A stretch of 64,000 nucleotides of DNA from Phenylobacterium sp. (GCF_030651185.1 NZ_JAUSCJ010000013.1:62001-126000); one strand, 5' to 3'; shown: positions 1-10,370, counted from the first letter of the stretch. Notes: a model not told the origin generated them from the sequence alone. A program made the numbers and translations.

Positions 1-46
1 CTTGAAGGGTCATTCCCGTCTCGATGGTCATGAAGGGTCGGCGCAT
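1..46 (-). CDS. 5' end of an unidentified gene (cut by window edge)
   Basis: On the minus strand an ATG at 46-44 follows a strong ribosome binding site (AAGGAGAG, about 51-58). The frame stays open to the window edge and encodes only about 15 residues (MRRPFMTIETGMTLQ). That is too short to identify. It lies just downstream of the malic enzyme gene on the same strand with a gap of about 80 bases, so it may be its operon partner. Confidence 0.5.
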   Translation of the reverse strand, partial: MRRPFMTIETGMTLQ

Positions 47-123
47 GGGTCTCTCCTTGGGGCGGCTGCCTCAGAGAACAGTACAGCAGAACCCCGTTAT
101 GCGGGGCAAACGAAATGTCGGGG

Positions 124-2403
<2,280 letters not shown>

Positions 2404-2492
2404 GGCGGTCAGGTCTCCTGAAGAGACCTCTGGGACGATGCGGCGTCATCTTCAAGGCCATAGGGCCGAGAGCGCGTCATGATGTTCGGGAA

Positions 2493-2545
2493 GAAGTGGC
2501 GCCTGGGGGCGGATTCGAACCACCGCAGGTGTTTTTCGATCCGCA
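2493..2545 (-). pseudogene. Decayed partial copy of the tRNA-Phe gene (3' half)
   Basis: Positions 2493-2525 repeat 3182-3214 (end of tRNA-Phe, T arm and encoded CCA flank) with a single mismatch in 33 bases, in the same orientation. Weaker similarity continues to about 2545 through the anticodon region, where a GAA anticodon loop can still be recognised. The 5' half of the cloverleaf is missing, so it cannot be a working tRNA. A second tRNA 3' end in direct repeat is what integration at a tRNA leaves behind, so this may be an old attachment-site scar. A simple partial duplication is also possible. Confidence 0.7.
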
Positions 2546-2878
2546 AGATTGCTCGAAGAACGCGCCCGGTTTTCGAAAATTGGCGCGAGCGCGTATCAGC
2601 CAACCTCCCTTCGGGGTGGAGCTTCACCGGCGGACGTGTTCTCGTTATTCATGCTTGAGCTCGTTTCGCCGCTATCTCCCAGCGAGAGCCTGGCCCGACT
2701 GCGGCAAGAAGTGGACCCTCAATGGAATCTTCTCGGCTCGAAACCCGTGATGGGTTCGACGGGTCGGTCAAATTTCAGAGGTTGCAAGCGCATCTTCTAC
2801 GGCAACGCGTTCCGCACATTTGTATTCGCTGAGTTTCAAGAGTTTGGCTCAGGGAGCCGCATCTCCCTGCGATTTGGG

Positions 2879-3154
2879 ATGAGCACCTTTACGACGATCT
2901 TCCTCACCCTTTGGTTCGCGATGGCGGCGCTGATCGGCGGCGCGATGACCATCTACGCCGTTACCGCCTATTTCCGGGGCGAGGCGCAGCCCGAGACCTG
3001 GGTCTTCATTGCCGGCCCACTGACAATTGCCGGATTTGGAATCGGGATTGTAAAATTTGGACGCTGGCTAGGCCGCAACGAGAGTGGTTTTCTCGCCGCG
3101 TTTCTCCAGACCAAACTCGAAGCGACCGAAGCTCCGGCCTCTCACCGAGGGTGA
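2879..3154 (+). CDS. Small predicted membrane protein, unknown function
   Basis: 91 aa from the ATG at 2879. Residues about 4-33 (TIFLTLWFAMAALIGGAMTI) and 42-60 are hydrophobic, giving two likely membrane spans, followed by a basic tail. I do not recognise a family. The frame is open further upstream, but that part reads like non-coding sequence, so I start at MSTFTTIF. It is the only plausible gene between the tRNA-Phe fragment at 2.5 kb and the intact tRNA-Phe. If the fragment is an integration scar, this gene would be cargo left from the lost element. Confidence 0.5.
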   Translation: MSTFTTIFLTLWFAMAALIGGAMTIYAVTAYFRGEAQPETWVFIAGPLTIAGFGIGIVKFGRWLGRNESGFLAAFLQTKLEATEAPASHRG

Positions 3155-3185
3155 GGCTGCTCTCTACTGGTCTGGAACGAGGAAG

Positions 3186-3261
3186 TGGTGCCTGGGGGCG
3201 GATTCGAACCACCGACACGTGGATTTTCAATCCACTGCTCTACCAACTGAGCTACCCAGGC
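3186..3261 (-). tRNA. tRNA-Phe (anticodon GAA)
   Basis: The minus strand folds into a full cloverleaf of 76 bases including an encoded CCA. The acceptor stem is GCCTGGG/CCCAGGC, the D arm contains GCTCAGTTGGTAGAGC, the anticodon loop is TTGAAAA (GAA) and the T loop TTCGAAT. It lies downstream of yacG on the same strand, the usual alphaproteobacterial arrangement. Its 3' half is duplicated at 2493-2525. Confidence 0.97.
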
Positions 3262-3264
3262 CCG

Positions 3265-3288
3265 GAGCCTTTTCCGGAGAAAAGGCTC
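3265..3288 (-). other. Perfect hairpin between yacG and tRNA-Phe
   Basis: A 10-bp perfect inverted repeat (GAGCCTTTTC / GAAAAGGCTC) with a 4-base loop lies just upstream of tRNA-Phe and downstream of yacG. There is no clear run of T on either strand, so it may be an RNA processing or weak termination structure. Confidence 0.45.
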
Positions 3289-3415
3289 GGAATTCTTCGT
3301 TGGAGCGCGACGGTCGCCTGAACCGGTATCCACTTCAGGCTGTCACGCTCCGTGCCCCGCCTTCGCGGGAGCCGCGTCTATAAAAGAGGGTCGGGGCGGT
3401 GTCCAGCGAGGAGCT

Positions 3416-3589
3416 TCAATTCCCGTCATCCTCGTCGTGGAGGCTGTCGGCTTCGTCCGGCTCCACCGGAATCGCATAGCTCCCCACCAGCCAGCGCTGC
3501 AAATCGACGTCGGAACAGCGGCGTGAACAGAAGGGCCGGTATTCCACCGAGCCGGGCTTCCTGCAGATCGGACAGGGGGCGGTGGTCAT
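3416..3589 (-). CDS. yacG: DNA gyrase inhibitor YacG, zinc-finger protein
   Basis: 57 aa. It shows the YacG zinc signature: CPIC at residues 6-9 and FC..RC at 20-25, followed by DLQRWLVGSYAIP, which is characteristic of the family. YacG binds gyrase B and inhibits its activity. The acidic tail (DEADSLHDEDD) is common in alphaproteobacterial versions. The start ATG overlaps the stop of the RNase E/G gene by four bases (ATGA), so the two are translationally coupled, and maf and infA lie upstream in the same block. Confidence 0.93.
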   Translation of the reverse strand: MTTAPCPICRKPGSVEYRPFCSRRCSDVDLQRWLVGSYAIPVEPDEADSLHDEDDGN

Positions 3590-4617
3590 CGGACGTCGAG
3601 GCGGTCGCGGGGCCAGTCGGGGTTGGTCTCGATAACAAACCGCGCGCCGATCCGCGCCGCAAGGGTTTCGCCGTAGGGCTTGGCCGCCTGGGCCACTGAG
3701 GGCGCGCAGGTGGCGACCAGGCGTCCGCCGGGATCGCTGGCGGCGGCGGCCTCCAGGCGGCGGATCAGGCGCAGGGCCAGGGTGAGGTCCGACAGGCCCC
3801 CTGCCCCATCCCCAAGGATGTCGCGGAGCGCGCGACCGCGGCGCGGCACGGTCATCTCCATGGTGCCGAAGCGGCCCACGGGGCCGATGGCGACGCCGGG
3901 ATTGTCGGGGGAAAAGGCGGTGCGGGCCGCCGTCAGCAGGGCGTTGCCGTCATGGCCACGCCCCACCAGGTCGATCACCACGATCCCCCCCAGGCCCTTC
4001 AGCCTCAGCAGACGGGCGGATTCGGCCAGCGCCGTGTGATTGGCCTGGCGGGTGACGCGCTTGACGTCCTGGCCCTTGCGCTCGCCCACATCGACGTCGA
4101 TGGCCACCAGGGCGCGGGTCGGCTCGATGGCTAGGTCGCCGCCGCCGGGCAGCGGATGGATCGTCTCCAGGGCCTCGGCCTCGGCCGCGTCGGCCATGGC
4201 GCGGGCCTGACGGCCCTCAATGATCGGGGTGTCCTTGGCGAAGAAGGCGAGGTGTTCGGCGATGTCCGGCGCCGCGGTCAGCAGGCGTGGCTTGCCCTCG
4301 GCCGGGCCGATCAGGCGCACGGTGGCCAGCTTGCCGTCGCGCGGCTCGCTGCGGATCTCCACCTCGATGGCCTGGCCCTCGACGGGACGGGCGTCCGGCT
4401 TGAAGGCCATCAGGGCTTCGACACCGCCCAGATCGACGAAGGCCGAGGCGAAGGCCGGCTCCACCTTGCGCACCCGTCCCACCAGCCGGGCGCCGAGCTG
4501 GGTCAGCGGACCGTCGCCGTCACGGACGATCAGCATACGCTCCGGCGCGCCGTCCAGGGTTACCACCCCGCGGGTCTCACCGATTCCCCGGTCCAGATAG
4601 AGTTTCCGCACGCTCAT
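3586..4617 (-). CDS. Ribonuclease E/G family protein (short form)
   Basis: 343 aa, clearly shorter than RNase G (about 490) or RNase E. The N-terminal part carries an S1-like RNA-binding segment (about 35-75, GRVRKVEPAFASAFVDLG). The catalytic DNase I-like part keeps two acidic motifs where RNase E has its metal-binding aspartates: VAIDVDVGE (Asp174) and IVVIDLVGR (Asp216). Members of this compact family are regularly found between maf and yacG in alphaproteobacteria. The frame is open further upstream, but the ATG at 4617 matches family starts and forms an ATGA overlap with maf. The zinc-link and small domain of RNase E appear to be absent, so activity and substrate are uncertain. Confidence 0.85.
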   Translation of the reverse strand: MSVRKLYLDRGIGETRGVVTLDGAPERMLIVRDGDGPLTQLGARLVGRVRKVEPAFASAFVDLGGVEALMAFKPDARPVEGQAIEVEIRSEPRDGKLATVRLIGPAEGKPRLLTAAPDIAEHLAFFAKDTPIIEGRQARAMADAAEAEALETIHPLPGGGDLAIEPTRALVAIDVDVGERKGQDVKRVTRQANHTALAESARLLRLKGLGGIVVIDLVGRGHDGNALLTAARTAFSPDNPGVAIGPVGRFGTMEMTVPRRGRALRDILGDGAGGLSDLTLALRLIRRLEAAAASDPGGRLVATCAPSVAQAAKPYGETLAARIGARFVIETNPDWPRDRLDVR

Positions 4618-5195
4618 GGCCGCACGTATCCCAGGCCGTTCAGCAGGTTGAGCGTCTCGTAGAGCGGCAGGCCGACCACGGCGGGATAGGAGCCCTGCAG
4701 GGACATCACGAAGCCGCCGGCCCGGCCCTGGATGGCGTAGCCGCCGGCCTTGCCGATCCCTTCGCCCGTCGCGAGGTAGGCGGTGATCTCGGCGGCGTTC
4801 AGGCGCTTGACGTGCAGGCGGCTCTCCACCAGCCGGCTGACCGCACGGCCATCCGGCGCGCGCACGGCCACGGCGGTCAGCACCTTGTGGGCGCGGCCCG
4901 ACAGCAGTTCGAGGCACTTGCGGCCCTCAGCCTCTGTCTCCACCTTGGGCAGCACGCGGCGACCCACGGCCACCACCGTGTCGGCGGCCAGGACATAGGC
5001 GTCCGGTTGCTCGGCGGCGACCTTGGCCGCCTTGGCCACGGCCAGCCGCAGCGCCAGCAGGCGCGGCGTCTCGTTGGGAAGTGGGGTTTCGTCGATCTCG
5101 GCGGCCACCACGGCGTCCGGCACAAGATCGATCTGGGCCAGGAGATCGAGCCGCCTGGGGCTCGCGGAGGCCAGCACCAGGCGCGGCGTCGTCAT
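4614..5195 (-). CDS. maf: Maf-type nucleotide pyrophosphatase
   Basis: 193 aa, normal for the family. It begins with the signature LVLASASPRRLDLLAQI and carries the later motif LAADTVVAVGRRVLPK and the ...GRAGGFV segment near residue 160. Maf proteins hydrolyse non-canonical or modified nucleoside triphosphates, or dTTP/UTP, to monophosphates and have been linked to septum arrest. It lies 18 bases downstream of infA and overlaps the RNase gene by ATGA. The tight packing of infA-maf-RNase-yacG indicates one transcript. Confidence 0.93.
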   Translation of the reverse strand: MTTPRLVLASASPRRLDLLAQIDLVPDAVVAAEIDETPLPNETPRLLALRLAVAKAAKVAAEQPDAYVLAADTVVAVGRRVLPKVETEAEGRKCLELLSGRAHKVLTAVAVRAPDGRAVSRLVESRLHVKRLNAAEITAYLATGEGIGKAGGYAIQGRAGGFVMSLQGSYPAVVGLPLYETLNLLNGLGYVRP

Positions 5196-5213
5196 CGGGG
5201 GGCCGTGCGCCCG

Positions 5214-5432
5214 CTAGCGGACGCGGAAGGTGATGCGGCCCTTGGACAGGTCGTAGGGGGTCATCTCCACCAGGACCTTGTCGCCGGCCGAAACCCGGAT
5301 GCGGTTCTTGCGCATCTTGCCGGCGGTGTGGGCGATGATCTCGTGATCGTTCTCGAGCTTCACGCGGAAGGTCGCGTTGGGCAGGACTTCACTGACCGTG
5401 CCCGGAAACTCCAAAAGTTCTTCTTTAGCCAT
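5214..5432 (-). CDS. infA: Translation initiation factor IF-1
   Basis: 72 aa, exactly the usual size. It has the S1/OB-fold sequence of IF-1 ([20 protein letters not shown], then [23 protein letters not shown]). It binds the A site of the 30S subunit during initiation. Start at MAKEELLEF. The open frame upstream of this ATG is not family sequence. It is the first gene of the infA-maf-RNase-yacG block. In most relatives the phosphatase gene would directly precede it; here a plus-strand gene starts 135 bases away and is divergent, so the infA promoter must lie in 5433-5566. Confidence 0.97.
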   Translation of the reverse strand: MAKEELLEFPGTVSEVLPNATFRVKLENDHEIIAHTAGKMRKNRIRVSAGDKVLVEMTPYDLSKGRITFRVR

Positions 5433-5566
5433 GCAGGCTCCAAATAGACGCCGATAAAAGTCGAACGGCCCACGCCTGAATCGAGGGGCGCGAGCCGTGG
5501 GAGAGGCCTCTATCATAACGCGGAGCCCGCCGCACGGTCGAATGCCACGGCTGGAAAGGGAGAGAA

Positions 5567-6313
5567 TTGCGCCAGGACCCGGACGAACGGCCCCGATACT
5601 TCGATCTGCTGGACCTGGCGGAGCGTGATCCCGACGTGCTGGCCTTCTGGCTGACAGGGTCGCGCGGCAAGGGCCGGGAGACCGCGGCGTCGGACTATGA
5701 CTGCGTGCTGATCGTGCGCGACGAGGTGTTCGACGCATGGAGCACGCGCCATGCCGGCAGGGCGCGGGCAAGGACCGATTGTTCGGTGATGACCTTGGAG
5801 GGCCTGCGCGCCCACGCCGCATGGGGACGGCCGGATGCCTGGGATCGGTACAGTTATGCTCATGTCCGCGTGCTGGTGGACCGAACTGACGGGCTCTGCC
5901 AGGAAGTGATCGACGAGAAGGCGCGCGTTCCGGCTCGCGAGATCCCGGGCTTCATCGACCAGCGCCTCGACCACTACCTCAACCAGACCTATCGGGCCCT
6001 GAAGTGCCTGTGCGATGGCCTGCCCTCGGCGGCGCGGCTGGAGGCGGCCGATGGAATCGCGCCGCTGCTGGATGCCCTCTTCGCCCTCAATGGCGGAAGA
6101 CTGCGGCCATTCTACAAATATCTGGCGTGGGAGATGGCGGTCCATCCGCTCTCCTCGGGGCAAGCCTTGGCGCTCGCGGTCCCTTCTCTGCTCGGTCCGG
6201 ACGCGGAGATTCTGAGAAACTTGGTGTGCGACACCGAGGCGCTGTTCCGCCCCGCAGGCCACGGCGAGGTCTTCGACGGCTGGGGCGGCGATCTCGCCTG
6301 GATGCGCGGCTAG
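5567..6313 (+). CDS. Nucleotidyltransferase-domain protein, unknown substrate
   Basis: 248 aa. The N-terminal region holds the polymerase-beta-type nucleotidyltransferase motif: GSRGKGRE (near residue 31) followed by SDYD, giving the G-S-x(n)-D-x-D arrangement seen in kanamycin/streptomycin adenylyltransferases and in DUF4037-like proteins. The remainder is helical with conserved aromatics ([10 protein letters not shown]). The best start is TTG at 5567, preceded by AAGGGAGAG; no ATG is suitably placed. It runs opposite to the conserved operon and overlaps the 3' end of the phosphatase gene by four bases. The target (an antibiotic, a protein or another small molecule) cannot be told from sequence. 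Confidence 0.75.
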   Translation: MRQDPDERPRYFDLLDLAERDPDVLAFWLTGSRGKGRETAASDYDCVLIVRDEVFDAWSTRHAGRARARTDCSVMTLEGLRAHAAWGRPDAWDRYSYAHVRVLVDRTDGLCQEVIDEKARVPAREIPGFIDQRLDHYLNQTYRALKCLCDGLPSAARLEAADGIAPLLDALFALNGGRLRPFYKYLAWEMAVHPLSSGQALALAVPSLLGPDAEILRNLVCDTEALFRPAGHGEVFDGWGGDLAWMRG

Positions 6314-6762
6314 CGCGCAAACCGCCGGGCGATATGTGCGGCGAGCGCGTCGCGCACCTCGCGATAGGCCGCCAGCCGCGCTTCGCGCGAGCCCTCCACC
6401 AGGGTGGGGTCGAAGGTCGGCCAGTACTCGATCTCGGCGGCCCGGCCCCGGGTCATCTCGACGGCCCGATGCTGGGACTCCGGCGTCAGCGAAACCACCA
6501 GGTCGAAGGAGGCGTCCTCCAGGTCATCGAAGGTCTTGGGTTTGTGATCGGCCAGGTCGACACTGAGTTCGGCCATCACCGCCTCGACGAAGGGATCCAC
6601 GCCATCGGCCTCGTCCCGCTTCAGGCCGCAGCTGTCGACATAGACCCGGTCGCCCAGGGCGCGCTTCATCAGCGCCTCGGCCATGGGCGAGCGCACGCGA
6701 TTGAAATTGCAGGCGAAGAGCACCGCGCCGGGCAGCGGCGAGGCGGACGGGTCAGCGGCCAT
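6310..6762 (-). CDS. Low-molecular-weight protein-tyrosine-phosphatase family protein
   Basis: 150 aa. The P-loop CNFNRVRS (Cys18 to Arg24) near the N-terminus matches the C-x5-R-S signature of low-molecular-weight phosphatases, which also includes arsenate reductases. A distal acidic segment (FDPTLVEG) could supply the general acid. In alphaproteobacteria this gene stands between UPF0262 and infA, as here except for the inserted plus-strand gene. It starts six bases after the UPF0262 stop. No arsenic-related genes are nearby, so protein phosphatase is the more likely role. Confidence 0.85.
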   Translation of the reverse strand: MAADPSASPLPGAVLFACNFNRVRSPMAEALMKRALGDRVYVDSCGLKRDEADGVDPFVEAVMAELSVDLADHKPKTFDDLEDASFDLVVSLTPESQHRAVEMTRGRAAEIEYWPTFDPTLVEGSREARLAAYREVRDALAAHIARRFAR

Positions 6763-6768
6763 GAAACC

Positions 6769-7248
6769 CTAGCCCCGCCAATGCAGGGCGCACATCAGGG
6801 TGAACAGCCGCCGCGCGGTGTCGAGATCGGTCTCGATCTTGCCCGCCAGCCGGGTGCGCAACAGGGTCGAGGCCTCGTTGTGCAGGCCGCGCCGGCCCAT
6901 GTCCAAGGCCTCGATCTGCGAGGGCGTTGAGTTGCGAATCGCCTGGTAATAGCTCTCGCAGATCAGAAAATAGTCCTTGATCAACGGTCGGAACGGCGAC
7001 AGCGACAGGATGTGGCGGCGCTCATAGCTGGGGCCCCGCACATCGAGGACCAGCCGGTTCTCCACCAGCCCCATCTTCAGGTCATAGGGACCGCCTTCGG
7101 CGCCCTCCGGATGGAAATAGTTCTCCTCCAGCAGATCGAAGATGGCGATCTGCCGCTCCTGTTCCTGGTCGCGCGAGACCGCGGCGAGGGATTCCTCGTC
7201 GATCTCCACGGTCTGCAGGCGGTGCTTGGTGCGGTCTTCGTCGGCCAT
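6769..7248 (-). CDS. UPF0262 family protein
   Basis: 159 aa. The sequence matches the alphaproteobacteria-specific UPF0262 family (central [25 protein letters not shown] split by variable positions, C-terminal [16 protein letters not shown]). Function is unknown. The family is nearly always found between hisD and a low-molecular-weight phosphatase upstream of infA, which is the order here apart from the SH3 gene inserted between it and hisD. No strong minus-strand ribosome binding site is seen before the ATG at 7248. Confidence 0.88.
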   Translation of the reverse strand: MADEDRTKHRLQTVEIDEESLAAVSRDQEQERQIAIFDLLEENYFHPEGAEGGPYDLKMGLVENRLVLDVRGPSYERRHILSLSPFRPLIKDYFLICESYYQAIRNSTPSQIEALDMGRRGLHNEASTLLRTRLAGKIETDLDTARRLFTLMCALHWRG

Positions 7249-7327
7249 GGCGGTCGAAAGGAGGAACAGGATGAGCGAGGTTTATTGCAAACCAACCCCT
7301 AACGTCATCCTCCCGATCGCGGGTGAT

Positions 7328-7361
7328 AAAAAATCGCCCGGCGCTGGGGAGCGTCGGGCGA
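7328..7361 (-). terminator. Rho-independent terminator of the SH3-domain gene
   Basis: On the minus strand a GC-rich stem (TCGCCCG...CGGGCGA, about 12 bp with one mismatch, loop of four) is followed by a run of six T. It lies about 30 bases past the stop at 7392, so it ends the SH3/glycine-zipper transcript before UPF0262. Confidence 0.8.
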
Positions 7362-7391
7362 AGTCGGTTCGGGGAGGAACCTCAGGAAACC

Positions 7392-8018
7392 TTAGTAGCC
7401 GTAGGACGCGTACTGCTGGCCGACGGGCCTGGCGTAGCGGCCGCTGACATAGCCGACGCCCACGCCGTCCTGACCCACCAGGATCCAGTCGGTCCCGCGC
7501 ACCCGGGCCAGGGCCTGGAAGCGCTCACCGGCGCGCAGGGAGCCGACCTTGCGGGCCGAGGTGGACGGGGCGCCGCGCAGGTTCAGATTGCTGCTGGCGG
7601 CGAAGTTCCCCCCATCCCGGACATAGGTCGCCGGGGAGATGTCCCCCGACAGGCGATAGCCGGAGTGACTGTAGGTGGACGGCTGCTGGTACGCGGGCTG
7701 CTGGCCGTAGCCGTAGGCGTTCTGGGCCTGATCGGTCCGCTGCATCTTGCAGCCGACATAGGAGCCGGTGGCCCCGCCGACCACGGCGCCGATGGCCGTG
7801 CCCGTGCCGCGGTCGTTCTTGGCCAGGTTCGAACCGGCCACCGCGCCCAGCAGGGCGCCGATCAGCGCGCCGCCGACCTGCTTGTTGCCCGGCGCGTCGC
7901 AGCCCACCACCGGGCTGAGGCGGGTCTGGGCCGAGGCGCCCGAGGCGGCGCCAACCGAGAGAGCGGCGGCCATCGTCGCAACGGCCGCGCTGCGGATCAG
8001 CTTGGAAGAGGTTTGCAT
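7392..8018 (-). CDS. Exported SH3-domain protein with glycine-zipper region
   Basis: 208 aa. Residues 1-31 are a signal peptide (basic MQTSSKLIR, hydrophobic core, ASA-Q cleavage). Next comes a glycine-zipper stretch (about 45-90, GGALIGALLGAVAGSN and GTAIGAVVGGATGSYVGC split by NLAKNDRGT) of the kind found in outer-membrane-associated proteins, then a Q/Y-rich linker. The C-terminal half is a bacterial SH3-like domain (ASSNLNLRGAPSTSARKVGSL...), which often binds cell wall. The start at 8018 is preceded by GGAGACC and places the signal peptide correctly. It has its own terminator and interrupts the usual hisD-UPF0262 neighbourhood. Likely periplasmic or envelope-associated; precise role unknown. 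Confidence 0.85.
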   Translation of the reverse strand: MQTSSKLIRSAAVATMAAALSVGAASGASAQTRLSPVVGCDAPGNKQVGGALIGALLGAVAGSNLAKNDRGTGTAIGAVVGGATGSYVGCKMQRTDQAQNAYGYGQQPAYQQPSTYSHSGYRLSGDISPATYVRDGGNFAASSNLNLRGAPSTSARKVGSLRAGERFQALARVRGTDWILVGQDGVGVGYVSGRYARPVGQQYASYGY

Positions 8019-8149
8019 GGCTTGGTCTCCGTCTTTGAATGTGTCCGAAGCCTCGTCGGCTCCGATGACCACACCCTAGAGCGTCGACCCTGAACGGGCG
8101 CCGGGACGCCCCTGTTAGCTACCGTTCAGCTTCCCGCCGCGGTCGGATC

Positions 8150-9433
8150 CTAGCCCTGACCTAGTCGGATCGCCGCCGAACGGGCGTGCGCCGGCAGCCC
8201 CTCGGCGTCGGCCAGGGCCACCGTCGGCGGCCCCAGGATCGCGAATGCCGCCTCATCGCACTTCACGATCGAGGTGCGCTTGATGAAGTCGTACAGCGAC
8301 AGCCCCGACGAGAACCGCGCCGCCCGGCTGGTGGGCAGAACGTGGTTGGAGCCGGCCACATAGTCGCCGATCGCCTCCGGCGCGTGCCGTCCCAGGAAGA
8401 TGGCGCCGGCGTGCCGCACGCGGTCGGCCAGGCGTTCCGGTTCGTCCAGGGCGAATTCGACGTGCTCTGGCGCGATCAGGTTCACCAGGCGCGGGGACTC
8501 TTCCAGCGGCGCGATGATCACCGCGCCGTGGTTCTTCAGCGAGACCCTCGCGTCCTCGTTGGTCTCCAGGCTCTTCAGCTGCTCTTCGATCTGCGCCATG
8601 ACGGCGTCGGCGAAGGCTTCGTCGTCGGTGATCAGGATCGACTGCGCCGCCGGGTCGTGCTCGGCCTGCGACAGCAGGTCGGCGGCGATCCAGTCGGGCC
8701 GGCTGCCGGCGTCCGACACCACCACGATCTCCGACGGCCCGGCCAGGGCGTCGATACCCACCGTGCCGTAGACCCGGCGCTTGGCGGCGGTGACGAAGGC
8801 GTTGCCCGGTCCCACGATCTTGTCCACCGGCAGGATCGGCCCCGCGCCATAGGCCAGGGCGGCGACGGCCTGAGCCCCGCCGACCCGCCAGATCTCGGTG
8901 ATCCCGGCATCCTTGGCCGCGGCCAGCACCGCCGGCTGCAGGCGCCCCGGCGGCGTCACCATGGCGATCCGCTCCACCCCTGCGGCGGCGGCCGGCACGG
9001 CGTTCATCAGCACGGTCGACGGATAGGCCGCGCGTCCGCCGGGCACGTAGATTCCCACAGCCTCCAGCGGCGTCCAGCGCCAACCCAGCTCCACCCCGGC
9101 CTCGTCCTTGAACCACTGGTCGGCGGGCCGCTGGCGCTCGTGATAGGCGCGGATACGCTTGGCGGCGAAGGCGATGGCCTCGCGCACCTCGGGCGAGCAC
9201 TGGGCCGCGCCTTCCTCGATCTCCTCGGGCGTCACCCGGATGTTCTCGGCGCTGACATTGGCCCGGTCGAACTGACGGCCAAAGCGCAGCACGGCGTCCA
9301 ACCCCTCGGCCCGGACCGCCAGGAGGATGTCGCGCACCAGGGTATCGACCTCTTCGGGGGTCTCACGGCGTTCGTCCACGAAGGCGGCGAAGGCGGCTTC
9401 GAAGCCGGGATCTGAAAAACGGAAACGGCGCAT
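8150..9433 (-). CDS. hisD: Histidinol dehydrogenase
   Basis: 427 aa, the normal length. It catalyses the last two steps of histidine synthesis, L-histidinol to L-histidine with two NAD+, and is zinc dependent. Diagnostic segments are present: GGRAAYPSTVLMN, the family signature IDALAGPSEIVVV, SQAEHDP and the APEHVEF catalytic/zinc region. It follows DUF2948 with a 42-base gap on the same strand, the usual class order. No other his genes are in the window. Confidence 0.97.
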   Translation of the reverse strand: MRRFRFSDPGFEAAFAAFVDERRETPEEVDTLVRDILLAVRAEGLDAVLRFGRQFDRANVSAENIRVTPEEIEEGAAQCSPEVREAIAFAAKRIRAYHERQRPADQWFKDEAGVELGWRWTPLEAVGIYVPGGRAAYPSTVLMNAVPAAAAGVERIAMVTPPGRLQPAVLAAAKDAGITEIWRVGGAQAVAALAYGAGPILPVDKIVGPGNAFVTAAKRRVYGTVGIDALAGPSEIVVVSDAGSRPDWIAADLLSQAEHDPAAQSILITDDEAFADAVMAQIEEQLKSLETNEDARVSLKNHGAVIIAPLEESPRLVNLIAPEHVEFALDEPERLADRVRHAGAIFLGRHAPEAIGDYVAGSNHVLPTSRAARFSSGLSLYDFIKRTSIVKCDEAAFAILGPPTVALADAEGLPAHARSAAIRLGQG

Positions 9434-9475
9434 GGGCGCTCTTTAGCGGCGCCAGCGCCTCCGCGCTACGCCTTG

Positions 9476-9895
9476 TCAGGCGTCGTGGGCGGGAGTCCGC
9501 GGCGTCGGCCAGGGCGCGGAGATATCGGCCAGCACCGCGTCGATGCATTCCACGGCGATCCGCAGGTCGCCGCCGCCGGCGAAACTCAGGGTGATCGTGC
9601 CCCCTGGCGCCTCGCCGGGCTCGAAGTCCAGGGTCAGCAGTTCGATCACCGCCGACTTGGCGCCGCGCCGCAGGTTGCGCGCCTGCACCCCCAGCACCGA
9701 GCCGATCTGCAGGGCCGAACGCACGCGCTCGCCCCCCTTGCCTTCCCAGCGATACCGATTGAAGGCCACGGTGACTCGGCGCCCCCGCGCCTCCACCGCG
9801 ATGTCGCCGATCTTGGCCACCGCATCCTGCAGGGCCGCGGAAATGACCGCCAGGTCCTCCGCATCTTCCGCCAGCAGGTGAAGCAGGTCGCTCAT
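9476..9895 (-). CDS. DUF2948 family protein
   Basis: 139 aa. The N-terminus (LHLLAEDAEDLAVISAALQD) and FNRYRWEGK are typical of DUF2948, a small alphaproteobacterial family of unknown function found directly upstream of hisD. It is predicted soluble. In relatives murA often lies on its other side; here that place is taken by a 42-residue protein gene and tRNA-Thr. Confidence 0.88.
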   Translation of the reverse strand: MSDLLHLLAEDAEDLAVISAALQDAVAKIGDIAVEARGRRVTVAFNRYRWEGKGGERVRSALQIGSVLGVQARNLRRGAKSAVIELLTLDFEPGEAPGGTITLSFAGGGDLRIAVECIDAVLADISAPWPTPRTPAHDA

Positions 9896-9992
9896 CTCAA
9901 TTCCTTAGGGTCGCCCCGACGCCATCACGACGCGCCGCGGCTGAGCTCGTTCTCTAGCGGGCGGGCGGTCCGGACGGAAGGCGCGCGGCGAC

Positions 9993-10121
9993 TTATTCCT
10001 CGTCAGCCTTGGCGGGCGCTGGCGCGCGGTCGGGAACCTTGCGCCGCCGCAGGTTGGCGCGCAGGGCCTTGGCCAGTTGCGCCTCCCGCTCGGCCGCCTT
10101 CGGTTTGCCGGATTTGTCCAT
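9993..10121 (-). CDS. Small basic conserved-type protein (42 aa)
   Basis: 42 aa from the ATG at 10121 to TAA at 9993: a lysine/arginine-rich helix (KAAEREAQLAKALRANLRRR) with an acidic end (KADEE). I recognise the style of short basic proteins that occur next to DUF2948/murA in alphaproteobacteria but cannot name a function. The upstream base run CCTTGGGATAT gives only a weak ribosome binding site. It is too short for standard ORF cut-offs and easily missed. Confidence 0.6.
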   Translation of the reverse strand: MDKSGKPKAAEREAQLAKALRANLRRRKVPDRAPAPAKADEE

Positions 10122-10226
10122 ATCCCAAGGGGTGCGGCGACCGGTCCGAGCCGTCAAGTTCTCTTCCGGCGCATTTAAGGCTTCACGCGGCCCTCGACGT
10201 TGGCTATAGCCCGCCCTCGCCTTTTC

Positions 10227-10301
10227 GCCGTTGTAGCTCAGAGGTAGAGCGCATCCTTGGTAAGGCTGAGGTCCAGGGTTCGAATCCCTGCAACGGCACC
10301 A
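10227..10301 (+). tRNA. tRNA-Thr (anticodon GGT)
   Basis: Complete cloverleaf of 75 bases with encoded CCA: acceptor GCCGTTG/CAACGGC, D arm GCTCAGAGGTAGAGC, anticodon loop TTGGTAA (GGT), T loop TTCGAAT. It stands at the left edge of the phage-derived region. No second copy of its 3' end was found in the window. Confidence 0.96.
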
Positions 10302-10332
10302 CTACAAACCCTTGCGGTGCAAGGGCTTCAGG

Positions 10333-10370
10333 GGGACGGAACGCACCAGCGCTCCGTCCCTTTGTCGTTT
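10333..10370 (+). terminator. Terminator downstream of tRNA-Thr
   Basis: Stem GGGACGGA/TCCGTCCC with a further CGC/GCG extension, loop ACCA, then TTTGTCGTTT. It lies about 30 bases after the tRNA-Thr 3' end on the same strand. Confidence 0.75.

Noticed and set aside
3426-3662. 78-codon minus-strand frame overlapping yacG
   Set aside because: It is out of frame with the clear zinc-finger YacG reading and yields Arg/Pro-rich sequence without homology.
7271-7447. Plus-strand ATG at 7271 behind an excellent AAAGGAGGAACAGG
   Set aside because: The frame runs through the minus-strand terminator and into the SH3 gene, and its product ([12 protein letters not shown]...) becomes Arg/Gly-rich noise. 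The site is probably chance; noted because UPF0262 on the other strand lacks an obvious ribosome binding site.
10227-10301. tRNA-Thr as attachment site of the phage cassette
   Set aside because: The position at the left border is suggestive, but I found no second copy of the tRNA 3' end near 26-28 kb or elsewhere in the window, and no integrase gene.
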